The notes under the pieces were generated by a model. The model searched no databases. It had not been told where the DNA came from and saw only the letters and a list, made by a program, of their open reading frames with translations. A stretch of DNA of 64,000 bases from assembly GCF_030408835.1 (NCBI RefSeq), contig NZ_CP047357.1, positions 2,542,001 to 2,606,000 on the forward strand, in the 5' to 3' direction. The DNA comes from Corynebacterium freneyi. Its GTDB lineage: Bacteria > Actinomycetota > Actinomycetes > Mycobacteriales > Mycobacteriaceae. Each line of letters begins with the position of its first letter. The first letter of the stretch is position 1. Shown here piece by piece: positions 9,178-18,143 of the stretch. Both the position numbers and the translations under genes were made by a program.

Positions 9178-10599
9178 ATGGACGACAAGATCAGCAGGCG
9201 AATCAACGACCGGAGCGGACTGACGGGCAGGGCACAGGCCACCACCGAAGAGTTCATCGCATTGTTGACGACAGCCACTGAAGCGCTGACCGTGCTCGCC
9301 TATCTGTACGAATCAAGCGAACTGGCGGCAGCCACTCTGATGCGGCTCATGCCCGCGCTCAAGAGGTTCGAGACTGCGCGACGCGGGCTCGCGGTCATCG
9401 ACGCGCGGATAACGGCAACGGTGGCAGCCGAGCAGATGTCGCGAGTGCTGGGGACGACGCGTCCCGACGACTTCCTCGTCGAAGAGCTGAAACTGACGCG
9501 ACACGAGGCAACGACGCGGGTGCGGGCATCCGCTTTCCTCAGCGAACACCCGGAGATCACCGCATCCGCCCACGCCGCCCTCCGCGCCGGCAACATGACC
9601 ATGAAAGGCATCTCCGACATGGCGAAGGAACTCGACGCACTGGACGACCGGGTGGAACGGACCCCAGCGGATATCGCCGACGAAGTGATCGCCCGCTCCC
9701 CCGCCCACGGCCCGCATGGAGCTGGCCCGCTGTGCCGCGCACTGGTGAAGGAACACAACAAATGCTTCCCGCGGGATCCGAATGCGGCGCACCGGAAACG
9801 CAGGCTGAGCGTCGGCAAGCAAGATGGGGACGGCGGAGCCAAGATCAACGGATACCTCGACGCGGCGACCCTGGCGCTGCTGGAAGCATGGCTGCTCGCA
9901 CACGGCGTGAAGAAGGGAAGCCACGACGACGGACGGACACCGGCCCAACGCAATGCGGACGCGATGGACCTGGCCCTGCGGGCGGCGCACGAGGCCCGCC
10001 CGCGGGTCAAGGGCAAACCGATGTGCACGGTCATCGCCGCGCTGAACGCCGACGACTTGGCGGCGGCAACCGGAACATCCCCGAAAAACCAGCAATCACC
10101 ACCGATACACCGGCCGGCGACGCACCCCACCCGCGTCACCGTGAAGGCGGGTTCCGGCATCGAGCTGGGACTGATCGACCTGCTGAGGCTCGGGCTGTCA
10201 GAGGAGATGTACGCCGCAGTATTGGACCCGGACGCACCGACCGTGGATGCGCAGCTGAAACTCGGGCGAACGAAGCGGTCCGCGACGCTGGAACAACGTA
10301 TCGCTCTGCAACTTCTCGACGGCACCTGCCAGCACCCGGGTTGCCGACGGCCACCTGATGCCTGCGACGCACACCATCTCGTCGCCTGGCTGCTGGGCGG
10401 AGGCACGGACCTGGAAAACCTGACCCTGCTATGCCGGCGACATCATTCCGATAACGACGACACTCGGGCGGATCCGCGGCGCGGACACATGACGCCCAGG
10501 ACGGAACACCCTCGAGGCCGAACCGGATGGGCCCGACCGGCCGGACCGGACGGAACGCGCCAAGTTCGCTTCAACAACCGGAGCGGAGCCGCGGCATGA
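9178..10599 (+). CDS. DUF222 domain protein with C-terminal HNH endonuclease motif
   Basis: The 473-residue protein has the DUF222-type helical region (about residues 20-330) and a C-terminal HNH zinc-finger nuclease motif. The nuclease motif is CQHPGCRRPPDACDAHH, then HLVAWLLGGGTDLENLTLLCRRHH, with paired Cys and the conserved Asn/His. Such proteins are abundant, strain-variable and often multicopy in actinobacteria. Their role is unsettled, with mobile-element or defence-linked nuclease suggested. It is a plus-strand gene placed between ispF and cysS, which are otherwise adjacent, so it looks like an insertion. Start: an ATG behind a GAGGGGGGA Shine-Dalgarno. Confidence 0.88.
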   Translation: MDDKISRRINDRSGLTGRAQATTEEFIALLTTATEALTVLAYLYESSELAAATLMRLMPALKRFETARRGLAVIDARITATVAAEQMSRVLGTTRPDDFLVEELKLTRHEATTRVRASAFLSEHPEITASAHAALRAGNMTMKGISDMAKELDALDDRVERTPADIADEVIARSPAHGPHGAGPLCRALVKEHNKCFPRDPNAAHRKRRLSVGKQDGDGGAKINGYLDAATLALLEAWLLAHGVKKGSHDDGRTPAQRNADAMDLALRAAHEARPRVKGKPMCTVIAALNADDLAAATGTSPKNQQSPPIHRPATHPTRVTVKAGSGIELGLIDLLRLGLSEEMYAAVLDPDAPTVDAQLKLGRTKRSATLEQRIALQLLDGTCQHPGCRRPPDACDAHHLVAWLLGGGTDLENLTLLCRRHHSDNDDTRADPRRGHMTPRTEHPRGRTGWARPAGPDGTRQVRFNNRSGAAA

Positions 10600-10619
10600 G
10601 GGCGCAGATCGGGGCGGAA

Positions 10620-11120
10620 CTACTCCGCGTCGGCCCTCTTCCAGACGACCGCGGTACCCACGGCGGCGACGCCTTCGCCGCGACCGGTGAAGCCCATGTG
10701 GTCGGTCGTCGTGGCGGACACGCTGACCGGGGCGCCGATGTAACCGGACAGGACCTTCTCGGCCTCCTCGCGGCGCGGCCCCATCTTCGGGCGGTTGCCG
10801 ATCATCTGGGCCGCGGCATTGCCGATGACGAAACCGTTGTCCTCGAGCAGCTGGCGACACTCCTTGAGCAGCTGCTCCCCGGAAACGTCGTCGTACTCGG
10901 GCAGACCGACGCCCACGAAACTACCGAGGTCGCCGAGGCCGGAAGCGGAAAGCAACGCATCGACGATGACGTGGGCCACGACGTCACCGTCGGAATGGCC
11001 CTCGCACCCGTTCTCCCCCTCGAAAAGGAGGCCGGCCATCCAGCACGGCTTCCCCTCCTGAACCTGGTGCGCGTCCGCGGCGATGCCCACGCGCGGAATG
11101 ATGATGGGTGCGTCGGTCAT
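10620..11120 (-). CDS. ispF: 2-C-methyl-D-erythritol 2,4-cyclodiphosphate synthase
   Basis: The 166-residue enzyme cyclises CDP-methylerythritol phosphate in the MEP isoprenoid pathway. Visible family features are [12 protein letters not shown] (metal ligands Asp and His), [28 protein letters not shown], and the C-terminal [27 protein letters not shown]. It starts one base after the ispD stop (TGAcATG), so the two MEP genes are co-transcribed and translationally coupled. It converges with the HNH gene, with only 20 bases between the stops. Confidence 0.96.
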   Translation of the reverse strand: MTDAPIIIPRVGIAADAHQVQEGKPCWMAGLLFEGENGCEGHSDGDVVAHVIVDALLSASGLGDLGSFVGVGLPEYDDVSGEQLLKECRQLLEDNGFVIGNAAAQMIGNRPKMGPRREEAEKVLSGYIGAPVSVSATTTDHMGFTGRGEGVAAVGTAVVWKRADAE

Positions 11121-11121
11121 G

Positions 11122-11862
11122 TCATTCTCCGGAAATCTCGAACTCGGTGGACTCGGCCTCTTCGGCGATCTGCGTCGCCAACGCCAAGTCGAGCGGGGTG
11201 GTCACCTTGAAGGCCATCGGGTCGCCCTGGACGACGTGGACCGGGACCCCGAGACGCTCCACGAGGGACGCGTCATCGGTGGCGTGCCGGGCTTCATCGG
11301 CGGGACGGTTGAAGTGATCCTCGTACGCACGGCGCAACAAGGGCAGGCGGAACCCCTGCGGAGTCTGCACCGCACGGAGGGAAGAACGGTCGGGAGTGCC
11401 CACGACCACATCGCCTGCGACTTCCTTGATCGTGTCCGCGACCGGAAGGACGGGAATGACCGCGTCACTGCCCCCGAGGACGGATCGAACGACGCGGGCG
11501 ATCATGCCCGGAGGAGTCAGGGCGCGAGCGGCGTCATGCACCAGGACGACGCCGTCATCGGGCATGGTGCGCATGCCCTCCCAAACGGAATCGATGCGCT
11601 CTCCACCGCCGACGATGAACTCGACGTCGGTGCGAATCCGGCCGGCGGCTTTGGCCCGGCGGAAAAGCTCACGGGCATACCCCATCATGTCGTCGGAGAC
11701 GATGACGGCGATGTCGTCGACGGCCTCCGACCGCTCGATCGCCGCGACGGAACGTTCCACCAGGGAACGGCCGCACAGCTGGACGTACGCCTTGGGGATG
11801 GGCTCCCCGAGCCGCGTGCCGCGACCGGCCGCGGCGACGAGGGCGGTGACCCGCATTCCCAC
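11122..11862 (-). CDS. ispD: 2-C-methyl-D-erythritol 4-phosphate cytidylyltransferase
   Basis: This 246-residue enzyme transfers CMP from CTP to methylerythritol phosphate (MEP pathway). The signature [29 protein letters not shown] binds [16 protein letters not shown] is the conserved active-site segment, with TPQGFRL further on. The start is GTG at 11862 or ATG six bases later; the difference is two residues. It follows carD with a few bases spacing, giving the operon carD-ispD-ispF. Confidence 0.95.
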   Translation of the reverse strand: MGMRVTALVAAAGRGTRLGEPIPKAYVQLCGRSLVERSVAAIERSEAVDDIAVIVSDDMMGYARELFRRAKAAGRIRTDVEFIVGGGERIDSVWEGMRTMPDDGVVLVHDAARALTPPGMIARVVRSVLGGSDAVIPVLPVADTIKEVAGDVVVGTPDRSSLRAVQTPQGFRLPLLRRAYEDHFNRPADEARHATDDASLVERLGVPVHVVQGDPMAFKVTTPLDLALATQIAEEAESTEFEISGE

Positions 11863-11868
11863 CGGGGC

Positions 11869-12438
11869 CTAGGCCTCGGCGTCGAGGTCGACCGCGTCCG
11901 CAGCCTTGGGCTCGGCGGAGTTGGCGGCCTCGTCGGCCAGCGCCTGGTGACGCTCGATGGTGGCCTCGATGCGGGCGAACAGCTCGGTGGTCTTCTCCTC
12001 GTCGACGCCCTCGGCAAGGGAGAGCTCACCGACCAGCACCTGGCGGGCCTTGCTCAGCATGCGCTTCTCGCCGGCGGACAGGCCACGGTCCTGATCGCGG
12101 CGCCACAGGTCGCGGACGACCTCTGCAACCTTGTTGATGTCGCCGGAACCGAGGCGCTCCTGATTGGCCTTGTAGCGACGCGACCAGTTGCCGGCTTCCT
12201 CGACGTCGGTCTCGCGGAGAACGGAGAAAACCTTGCGCAGCCCCTCCTCGCCCACGACATCGCGCACGCCGACCAGTTCGGCGTTCATGGCCGGAACCTG
12301 AATGTTCAGGTCACTCTGCAGAATCTGGAGGACGAGATACTGAACGGGCTCCCCGTTCAGTTCGCGCTCGATGATCTGCTCGATCTTCGCGGCCCCGTGA
12401 TGCGGGTAGACGACGGTATCGCCGACGCTGAATTCCAT
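11869..12438 (-). CDS. carD: CarD-family RNA polymerase-binding regulator
   Basis: The 189-residue protein has the N-terminal Tudor-like RNA-polymerase-interacting domain ([22 protein letters not shown] through residue ~55). The C-terminal helical DNA-binding domain contains [17 protein letters not shown], including the conserved Trp used to stabilise the open promoter complex. In mycobacteria CarD is essential and modulates rRNA and many other promoters. It heads the carD-ispD-ispF operon and is divergent from lpqE. A short acidic tail follows residue ~165. Confidence 0.96.
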   Translation of the reverse strand: MEFSVGDTVVYPHHGAAKIEQIIERELNGEPVQYLVLQILQSDLNIQVPAMNAELVGVRDVVGEEGLRKVFSVLRETDVEEAGNWSRRYKANQERLGSGDINKVAEVVRDLWRRDQDRGLSAGEKRMLSKARQVLVGELSLAEGVDEEKTTELFARIEATIERHQALADEAANSAEPKAADAVDLDAEA

Positions 12439-12500
12439 GTGGTGTCCACGCCCCTTTCAACGGCCCTCCACCCTATCATGACCCCCCTGCAAAGTACCGC

Positions 12501-12506
12501 TAGTAT
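12501..12506 (+). promoter_or_regulatory. Probable -10 element of lpqE
   Basis: TAGTAT at this position would start a transcript near 12513, leaving a ~96-base leader before lpqE. No good -35 is seen upstream. This contrasts with the many leaderless genes in the window. Confidence 0.4.
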
Positions 12507-12533
12507 GAGAAGAGCCTTTGAGGACACTAAGGT

Positions 12534-12561
12534 GGGTTCTCAACTGCAGAACCCAGTTTTT
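12534..12561 (+). terminator. Intrinsic terminator or attenuator in the lpqE leader
   Basis: GGGTTCT (12534-12540) and AGAACCC (12548-12554) form a perfect 7-bp stem with a 7-base loop, followed directly by AGTTTTTC. It lies between the predicted promoter and the lpqE start. A flanking pair TTGAGG (12518-12523) and CCTCAA (12573-12578) could form a competing or enclosing stem. The arrangement suggests attenuation or a short RNA. Confidence 0.6.
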
Positions 12562-12608
12562 CAGACCCCAATCCTCAAGTTGCCCTAGATGATGGAGGAC
12601 ACGAACTC

Positions 12609-13358
12609 ATGACCCTCAAGTCGGTTGTCCGCCGCGGTGCCCTCGCCACCGTCGCCGCCGCTTCCGCCGTTGCGCTCGCCGCCTGCGGCGCCGGCCAGAT
12701 TTCCCAGACCGCCAACCAGGTCGCCGCCGTCGACGGCGCGCAGAACGTCCAGGAGGCCATCCCGGGCGGCATCGCCATCCGCGACGCGCACATCGTCGTC
12801 GACCCGGACACGGGTGACGCGGCGCTGAAGTTCTCCGCCACCAACCAGGAGCGCTCGAACGACGCCGCCTACACCCTCCGATCCGTCGAGGTCGAGGGCG
12901 CGGGCAAGGTCGACCTGACCCCGGTCACCTCCACCAAGAACTACGAGTCCGCCGCCGACGGTGACCTGGCCATCCCGCGCGACTGCCAGCTGGTCGCCGA
13001 CTACGCCGGCGCCGTCGAGCAGTACTCCGAGGTCGCCGAGCACAACGCGGCGTGCATCACGTACGTCGCCACCTCGCTGGACGCCGAGACGCTGGTGGGC
13101 GACAAGGCCACCGCCGCCGGCGAGAACCGCAACGTGACCTTCACGTTCGATGGCCCGGAGGGCACCGAGACGATCGAGATGTTCGTGACCATCTCCGCCT
13201 ACGTCCCGGAGGCCGGCGCGGTCGACCGCGGCGCCGACGGCCTGGCCGAGGGCGCCGAAGCTGCCGAGGCCTCGAAGCCGGCCAACGGCGCTGCCACCGA
13301 CGCCGACGCTGACAGCCCGGCGGCCGAGCAGGCCGTCGGCCAGATCAACCAGCAGTAG
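12609..13358 (+). CDS. lpqE: Conserved lipoprotein, LpqE-like
   Basis: The 249-residue protein has a lipoprotein signal with lipobox LAAC near residue 24, then a beta-rich domain (AIPGGIAIRDAHIVVDP ... AALKFSATNQ) and an Ala/Asp/Glu-rich C-terminal tail. It has the position of M. tuberculosis Rv3584 (lpqE), between carD and radA, and is surface-anchored; its function is unknown. Start: ATG behind GGAGGA (around 12594). The stop is five bases before radA, so it may be co-transcribed with radA. Codon choice is strongly C-ending, unlike radA onward. Confidence 0.85.
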   Translation: MTLKSVVRRGALATVAAASAVALAACGAGQISQTANQVAAVDGAQNVQEAIPGGIAIRDAHIVVDPDTGDAALKFSATNQERSNDAAYTLRSVEVEGAGKVDLTPVTSTKNYESAADGDLAIPRDCQLVADYAGAVEQYSEVAEHNAACITYVATSLDAETLVGDKATAAGENRNVTFTFDGPEGTETIEMFVTISAYVPEAGAVDRGADGLAEGAEAAEASKPANGAATDADADSPAAEQAVGQINQQ

Positions 13359-13363
13359 GCTCC

Positions 13364-14746
13364 GTGGCGAAGGGGCCGTCCTACCGCTGCTCCGCCTGTG
13401 GCTGGCGGGCGTCCAAGTGGGTGGGCCAGTGCCCTTCGTGCGGGGAGTGGGGTTCTTTGACCGAGGCCGCGGAACCGGCCGGACGATTGCGTTCGGCCGG
13501 GTCCGCGGTCTCTTCCGCGTCCGGGCCGCCGGCGGTCGCGGCGACGCCGATCACGGGGGTCGATCCGGGGTTGGCGAAGGCCGTGCCCACGGGCATCGGC
13601 GAGTTGGACCGGGTGCTGGGCCGCGGCGTGGTGCCCGGGTCGGTGGTGTTGCTGGCGGGCGAGCCGGGGGTGGGCAAGTCGACGCTGCTGCTGGAGGTGT
13701 CGTACCGGTGCGCGTCGGGTGAGCTGGGTCCGGCGCTGTACGTGACGGGCGAGGAGTCGGTGGGGCAGGTTCGGCTTCGCGCGGAGCGGACGGGGGCGCT
13801 TCACGACGATTTGTATCTCGCCGCAGAGTCCGACGTCGGGGAGGTCATCGAGCAGGCGTTGGCGGTGAAGCCGGGGCTGCTGGTGGTCGATTCGGTGCAG
13901 ACGATGCAGGCCGCCGGGGTCGAGGGCACTCGGGGCGGCGTGGCGCAGGCGCGGGCGGTGACGGCGGCGTTGACGGCGCTGGCGAAGGAGTCGGGCATCG
14001 CGGTGCTGCTGGTGGGGCACGTGACCAAGGACGGCACGGTCGCGGGGCCGAGGACGATGGAGCACCTGGTCGACGTGGTGCTGAACTTCGAGGGTGACCG
14101 GCATTCGGGGCTGCGGTTTTTGCGGGGCCTGAAGAATCGGTTCGGCGCCACCGACGAGGTGGGGTGTTTCGAGCAGACGGCCGACGGCATCCGGGAGGTC
14201 GAGGATCCGTCGGGCCTGTTTTTGCATCACCGCTCCCCCACCCCGGGTACGGCGGTGACGGTGGCGATGGAGGGCCGTCGGCCGATGTTGGCGGAAGTGC
14301 AGGGCTTGGTGGTGTCGGGCGAGGAGGCGAAGGGCAACCGTCGCAACGTGTCCGGCCTGGATCAGCGGAGGGTGCCGATGGTCGCGGCGATCGTCGCGCA
14401 GCACGGCCCGGACATGCGGGGGTTGGCGGCGCGGGAGCTGTACGTGGCCACGGTGGGCGGCATGACGTTGGTGGAGCCGGCGTCGGACCTGGCGGTCGGG
14501 GTGGCGTTGGCGTCGGCGGTGCGGCAGCGGCCGGTGCGGGAGAACATGGTGGTCATCGGCGAGTTGGGGCTGGCCGGGGAGGTTCGCCGTGTCCCCGACA
14601 TCGGGCGGCGGCTGAAGGAGGCGGCGCGGATGGGCTTCACTCGCGCGGTGGTGCCGGCGGAGACGGATTCGTCGCTGGCTCCCCGGGGGCTGTGGCTGGT
14701 GCGGGTGGGAACCATCGCGGAGGCGATCGACACGGCCCTGGATTAG
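13364..14746 (+). CDS. radA: DNA repair protein RadA (Sms)
   Basis: The 460-residue RecA-related ATPase has an N-terminal C4 zinc finger (CSACGWRASKWVGQCPSCGEW), Walker A GEPGVGKST, the RadA-specific KNRFG motif, and a C-terminal Lon-protease-like domain. RadA is a branch-migration helicase acting in recombination and repair. The GTG start lies five bases after the lpqE stop. disA follows within 20 bases, the conserved radA-disA pairing (Rv3585-Rv3586); DisA activity is known to be modulated by RadA in other bacteria. Confidence 0.96.
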   Translation: MAKGPSYRCSACGWRASKWVGQCPSCGEWGSLTEAAEPAGRLRSAGSAVSSASGPPAVAATPITGVDPGLAKAVPTGIGELDRVLGRGVVPGSVVLLAGEPGVGKSTLLLEVSYRCASGELGPALYVTGEESVGQVRLRAERTGALHDDLYLAAESDVGEVIEQALAVKPGLLVVDSVQTMQAAGVEGTRGGVAQARAVTAALTALAKESGIAVLLVGHVTKDGTVAGPRTMEHLVDVVLNFEGDRHSGLRFLRGLKNRFGATDEVGCFEQTADGIREVEDPSGLFLHHRSPTPGTAVTVAMEGRRPMLAEVQGLVVSGEEAKGNRRNVSGLDQRRVPMVAAIVAQHGPDMRGLAARELYVATVGGMTLVEPASDLAVGVALASAVRQRPVRENMVVIGELGLAGEVRRVPDIGRRLKEAARMGFTRAVVPAETDSSLAPRGLWLVRVGTIAEAIDTALD

Positions 14747-14765
14747 GTGGCGGTAAGCTGGCGTG

Positions 14766-15812
14766 GTGTCCGAACTGAGCCATGACCTGCTGAAAACCCT
14801 CGCCCCGGGGACCGGTATCCGCGACGGGCTGGAGAGGATCCGCCGGGGGCGGACGGGCGCGTTGATCGTGCTCGGCTTCGACGATGACATCGAGGCGCTG
14901 TGCGACGGCGGGTTCGAGATCGACGTGGCGTTCGCGCCGACGCGGCTGCGGGAGCTGTGCAAGATGGATGGCGCGGTGGTGCTGTCGACCGATGGCACTC
15001 GCATTCGGCGGGCGAACGTGCAGTTGGTGCCGGATCCGTCGCTGCCGACGGACGAGTCGGGGACGCGGCACCGGTCGGCGGAGCGCACGGCGTTGCAGAC
15101 GGGGGTGCCGGTGATTGCGGTGTCGCAGTCGATGAACATCATCACGGTGTATGCCGATGGGGTGCGGCATGTGTTGAAGGATTCGGCGGAGATTCTGTCG
15201 CGGGCGAATCAGGCGCTGGGTACCGTCGAGAGGTACCGGGCGCGGCTGGACGCGGAGTCGGAGGAGCTGTTCGAGGCGGAGATGGCGGGGTTCGCGTCGG
15301 CGTCGGAGGTCGTGGGGGTGCTGCGGTTGTCGGAGTTGCTGCGGCGGGCGGCGCAGTCGGTGTCGCGGGACGTGGTGGCGTTGGGGTCGGATGGGCATCA
15401 GCTGGACGTGCAGTTGCGGGAGCTCGTCGCCGACACGGCCCCCGATGCGCGGTTGTTGCTGCACGATTACCTGGTCACGGCTTCGGGGCTTCCCGACGAG
15501 GCCGACGTGGACGCCGCGTTGGCGGGTCTGGCGGAGTTGCCGGATCCGGATTTGCTGGGGCCGAGGGCGGTGGCGCAGGTGTTGGGATTCCCGACGGACG
15601 CGGAGTCGTTGGACGAGCGCGTCGATCCGCGTGGTTATCGTGCGCTGGCGCGGGTGCCCCGGATGCAGTATTCGCTGATGGACAAGCTGGTGGCGCGGTT
15701 CGTGACGTTGCCGTCGTTGTTGCGGGCGCAGACCGAGGATTTGGCCGCGTTGGAGGGCGTGGGCCCGTTGTGGGCGCGGCACGTGCGGCAGGGGTTGGAC
15801 CGGTTGACGTAG
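14766..15812 (+). CDS. disA: Diadenylate cyclase DisA, DNA integrity scanning protein
   Basis: The 348-residue protein converts two ATP to cyclic di-AMP and scans DNA for branched structures. The DAC domain has the DGA motif (MDGAVVLSTDG) and the RHR motif (TRHRSAERTA). A helical linker and a C-terminal HhH DNA-binding domain (LLRAQTEDLAALEGVGPLWARHVRQGL) follow. The GTG at 14766 is preferred over the one at 14763 because TAAGCT (14754-14759) is six bases upstream, predicting a leaderless disA transcript starting in the 19-base gap after radA; read-through from radA is also likely. Confidence 0.95.
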   Translation: MSELSHDLLKTLAPGTGIRDGLERIRRGRTGALIVLGFDDDIEALCDGGFEIDVAFAPTRLRELCKMDGAVVLSTDGTRIRRANVQLVPDPSLPTDESGTRHRSAERTALQTGVPVIAVSQSMNIITVYADGVRHVLKDSAEILSRANQALGTVERYRARLDAESEELFEAEMAGFASASEVVGVLRLSELLRRAAQSVSRDVVALGSDGHQLDVQLRELVADTAPDARLLLHDYLVTASGLPDEADVDAALAGLAELPDPDLLGPRAVAQVLGFPTDAESLDERVDPRGYRALARVPRMQYSLMDKLVARFVTLPSLLRAQTEDLAALEGVGPLWARHVRQGLDRLT

Positions 15813-15824
15813 CCGGGCGGCGGG

Positions 15825-16490
15825 TCAGCGGATGTTGAACGTGTAGGGGTCGGAGTTGCGGTCGCCTACGAGACCGTAGACGAGGTAGCTGCCGGAGCCG
15901 ACTTCCTGTCGGTCGGATTCGGTGCACTTGCCGGGCGCGGAGCTCTTGCGGGACCAGTTGACGTCGTAGACGGCTTCTTCGCCGGCTTCGATGGTTTCGG
16001 TGCCGCTGCCTTCGGAGTCGTGGCAGTCGAGGTCGGACCAGATGCGTTCGTAGGTGACCATGTCGTAGACCTCGAAGCGGAGGGTGTCTTCGTCGAGGTC
16101 GATTTCGCAGTCGCCGCCGGTGGGGTTGGCCAGGGTCAGGGCGAAGCGGGGGTTGGTGGCGCCGTAGTTGGGGCTGTCGGCGGTGACGGTGAGGATGAGG
16201 TCGCCGAGTTCGCAGGTGTCCTTCGCCGCGGCTTCGGAGGTTTCGGCCGTGTCGGTGGTGGTGTACGGCTCGGAGGAGTGTTTGCCGGGGGCGGAGGTGT
16301 TTTCGACGCCGTCGTCGCGGGTGACGGTGACCGGTTCGCTGGTGTCGGCCGCTTGGTCGGTGTCCTGGTCCGAGCCGCCGGCCACCCATCTGATGATGCC
16401 CGCGATCACGAGGATCAGGGCGAGCAGCAGAACCAGCGCGGCGATTCGCCGGCGCCGGTAGATCTCGGGGGGCAGCGGTCGGTTGGTCAC
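15825..16490 (-). CDS. Conserved single-pass membrane protein with extracytoplasmic domain
   Basis: The 221-residue protein has a basic cytoplasmic start (PPEIYRRRRI), one transmembrane helix at about residues 16-37, a Ser/Thr/Asp-rich linker, and an outer domain with four Cys and a beta-sandwich look (ALTLANPTGGDCEIDL; WSRKSSAPGKC). It occupies the position of Rv3587c in the disA-canB interval; no function is known. The GTG start has a minus-strand TAGTCT (16498-16503) seven bases upstream, overlapping the canB stop codon, so it may be leaderless and independent of canB. Confidence 0.75.
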   Translation of the reverse strand: MTNRPLPPEIYRRRRIAALVLLLALILVIAGIIRWVAGGSDQDTDQAADTSEPVTVTRDDGVENTSAPGKHSSEPYTTTDTAETSEAAAKDTCELGDLILTVTADSPNYGATNPRFALTLANPTGGDCEIDLDEDTLRFEVYDMVTYERIWSDLDCHDSEGSGTETIEAGEEAVYDVNWSRKSSAPGKCTESDRQEVGSGSYLVYGLVGDRNSDPYTFNIR

Positions 16491-16495
16491 GCCAT

Positions 16496-17119
16496 TCAGA
16501 CTAGCGGGTCGTCGCTGACTCCCTTGGTCACGACGACTTCGGCGCGTCCGTCGCCGAGGTGGTAGCGCATGCCGACGACGCCGACGGTGCCTTCGGCGAG
16601 GCGGGTTTTGATTTCGGGCGACCGGTCGATGATGTGGTTGACGATTTCGCGGACGTGGCGGCGTTCGAGTTCGTCGGAGGTGTTTTGGCCGTCCTTGCGG
16701 GCGGCGAGGAGGGAGGGGGTGACCTTTTCGACGAGGACGCGTTGGAATCCGCCGGGCAGGTCGCCGCCGTCGAGGGCGGCGTGGGCGGCTTTGACGGCGC
16801 CGCAGGATTCGTGGCCGAGGACGACGACGAGGTTGACGCCGAGGGAGTCGACGGCGAATTCGAGGGACGCCAGTACGGACAGGTCGGTGATGTGGCCGGC
16901 GGTGCGGATGACGAAGACGTCGCCGAGGCCTTGGTCGAAGATGATTTCGACGGGGACGCGGGAGTCGGAGCAGGACAGCACGACGACGGCGGGGTTTTGG
17001 CCGGCGGTCAGCTTCTCGCGGCGGGAGGGGTCCTGGTTCGGGTGGGCGGAGTGGCCCGCCATGAACCGGCGGTTTCCCTCGAGCAGTTGCTTCCAGACTG
17101 TTTCAGGGGTGCGTGGCAT
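16496..17119 (-). CDS. canB: Beta-class carbonic anhydrase
   Basis: The 207-residue enzyme interconverts CO2 and bicarbonate. Zinc ligands and the catalytic dyad are in VVLSCSDSRVP (Cys, Asp, Arg) and VLGHESCGAVKAA (His, Cys), as in plant/bacterial beta-carbonic anhydrases, and FVIRTAGH is conserved. The ATG at 17119 is preferred because CACAAT lies seven bases upstream on the minus strand; an ATG at 17128 adds three residues. It is divergent from mutY, as in M. tuberculosis (Rv3588c/Rv3589). Confidence 0.95.
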   Translation of the reverse strand: MPRTPETVWKQLLEGNRRFMAGHSAHPNQDPSRREKLTAGQNPAVVVLSCSDSRVPVEIIFDQGLGDVFVIRTAGHITDLSVLASLEFAVDSLGVNLVVVLGHESCGAVKAAHAALDGGDLPGGFQRVLVEKVTPSLLAARKDGQNTSDELERRHVREIVNHIIDRSPEIKTRLAEGTVGVVGMRYHLGDGRAEVVVTKGVSDDPLV

Positions 17120-17152
17120 ACGATCCATTGTGCTCGTAGTTCGCAGAATGGA

Positions 17153-18076
17153 GTGAATCGTCTTTTGAAATCAACGCATTCCGGGGGTTCGTCGGCAAGC
17201 GGGGATTGGCGGGGTGGCCTCGTGGATTGGTTTCGGGTCAATGCCCGGGATTTGCCGTGGCGGGAGCCGGGTACGTCGGCGTGGGGGGTTTTGGTCAGTG
17301 AGGTGATGAGTCAGCAGACGCCGGTGGCGCGGGTGGCGCCGGTGTGGCGTCGGTGGATGGGGTTGTGGCCGGGGCCGGAGGAGTTGGCGGCGGCGCCGGC
17401 GGATCTGGTGCTGCGGGAGTGGGGGAAGTTGGGGTATCCGCGGCGGGCGTTGCGGTTGCGGGAGTGTGCGGCGGTGATCGTCGCGGAACATGGGGGTCGG
17501 GTGCCGTCGGATGTGGGGGCGTTGTTGGCGTTGCCGGGGGTCGGGGATTACACGGCGCGGGCGGTGGCGGCGTTTGCGTTCGGGGCGCGGACGCCGGTGG
17601 TGGATGTGAATGTGCGGCGGGTGTTGCGGCGGCATCGGCAGGGGGTGTTTTTGCCGGGTCCGCATAGGCGGGCGGATTTGGATGTGGTGGAGGGGTTGCT
17701 TTACGACGATCCGTCGGCTGCGGCGGAGTTGTCGGTGGCGTGGATGGAGTTGGGGGCGACGGTGTGCCGGACGTCGCCGGCGTGCGGTGAGTGTCCGGTG
17801 CGGGGGTCGTGTGCGTGGGTGGCGGCGGGGTCGCCGGGGCCGTCGGAGGAGGAGTTGGCGGCGGCGAAGCGGCGGGTGCAGAAGTTCGAGGGCACGGATC
17901 GGCAGGTGCGGGGGAAGTTGTTGGATGTGTTGCGGGGGTCGGAGTCGCCGGTGGAGCGGGCGGTGCTCGATGCGGTGTGGCCGGATGCGGCGCAGCGGTC
18001 GCGGGCGTTGTTTTCGCTGCTCGATGATGGTTTGGCGGTGCAGGAGGCCGATGGCCGGTTTCGGTTGCCTCGGTAG
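17153..18076 (+). CDS. mutY: A/G-specific adenine DNA glycosylase
   Basis: The 307-residue base-excision enzyme removes adenine mispaired with 8-oxoguanine. It has EVMSQQTPV (the catalytic-Glu motif), the helix-hairpin-helix LPGVGDYTARAVAAFAFG with the catalytic Asp, and a four-Cys iron-sulfur loop CRTSPACGECPVRGSC. The first Cys spacing is five residues, one fewer than the usual C-x6-C-x2-C-x5-C. The C-terminal oxoG-recognition domain is short. Start: GTG at 17153 is my best choice, with no clear Shine-Dalgarno. Codons end in G or T to an unusual degree. Confidence 0.93.
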   Translation: MNRLLKSTHSGGSSASGDWRGGLVDWFRVNARDLPWREPGTSAWGVLVSEVMSQQTPVARVAPVWRRWMGLWPGPEELAAAPADLVLREWGKLGYPRRALRLRECAAVIVAEHGGRVPSDVGALLALPGVGDYTARAVAAFAFGARTPVVDVNVRRVLRRHRQGVFLPGPHRRADLDVVEGLLYDDPSAAAELSVAWMELGATVCRTSPACGECPVRGSCAWVAAGSPGPSEEELAAAKRRVQKFEGTDRQVRGKLLDVLRGSESPVERAVLDAVWPDAAQRSRALFSLLDDGLAVQEADGRFRLPR

Positions 18077-18143
18077 GGCGCGGCGGGCGGCGGTGTTCGA
18101 ACGGCATGGTCGGGTGGTCCGGGCGGGAGGATAGGCTGGCGTC

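Noticed and set aside
14633..15782. Arg/Gln/His-rich minus-strand frame opposite disA
   Set aside because: A composition artefact of the G/T-rich disA coding strand.
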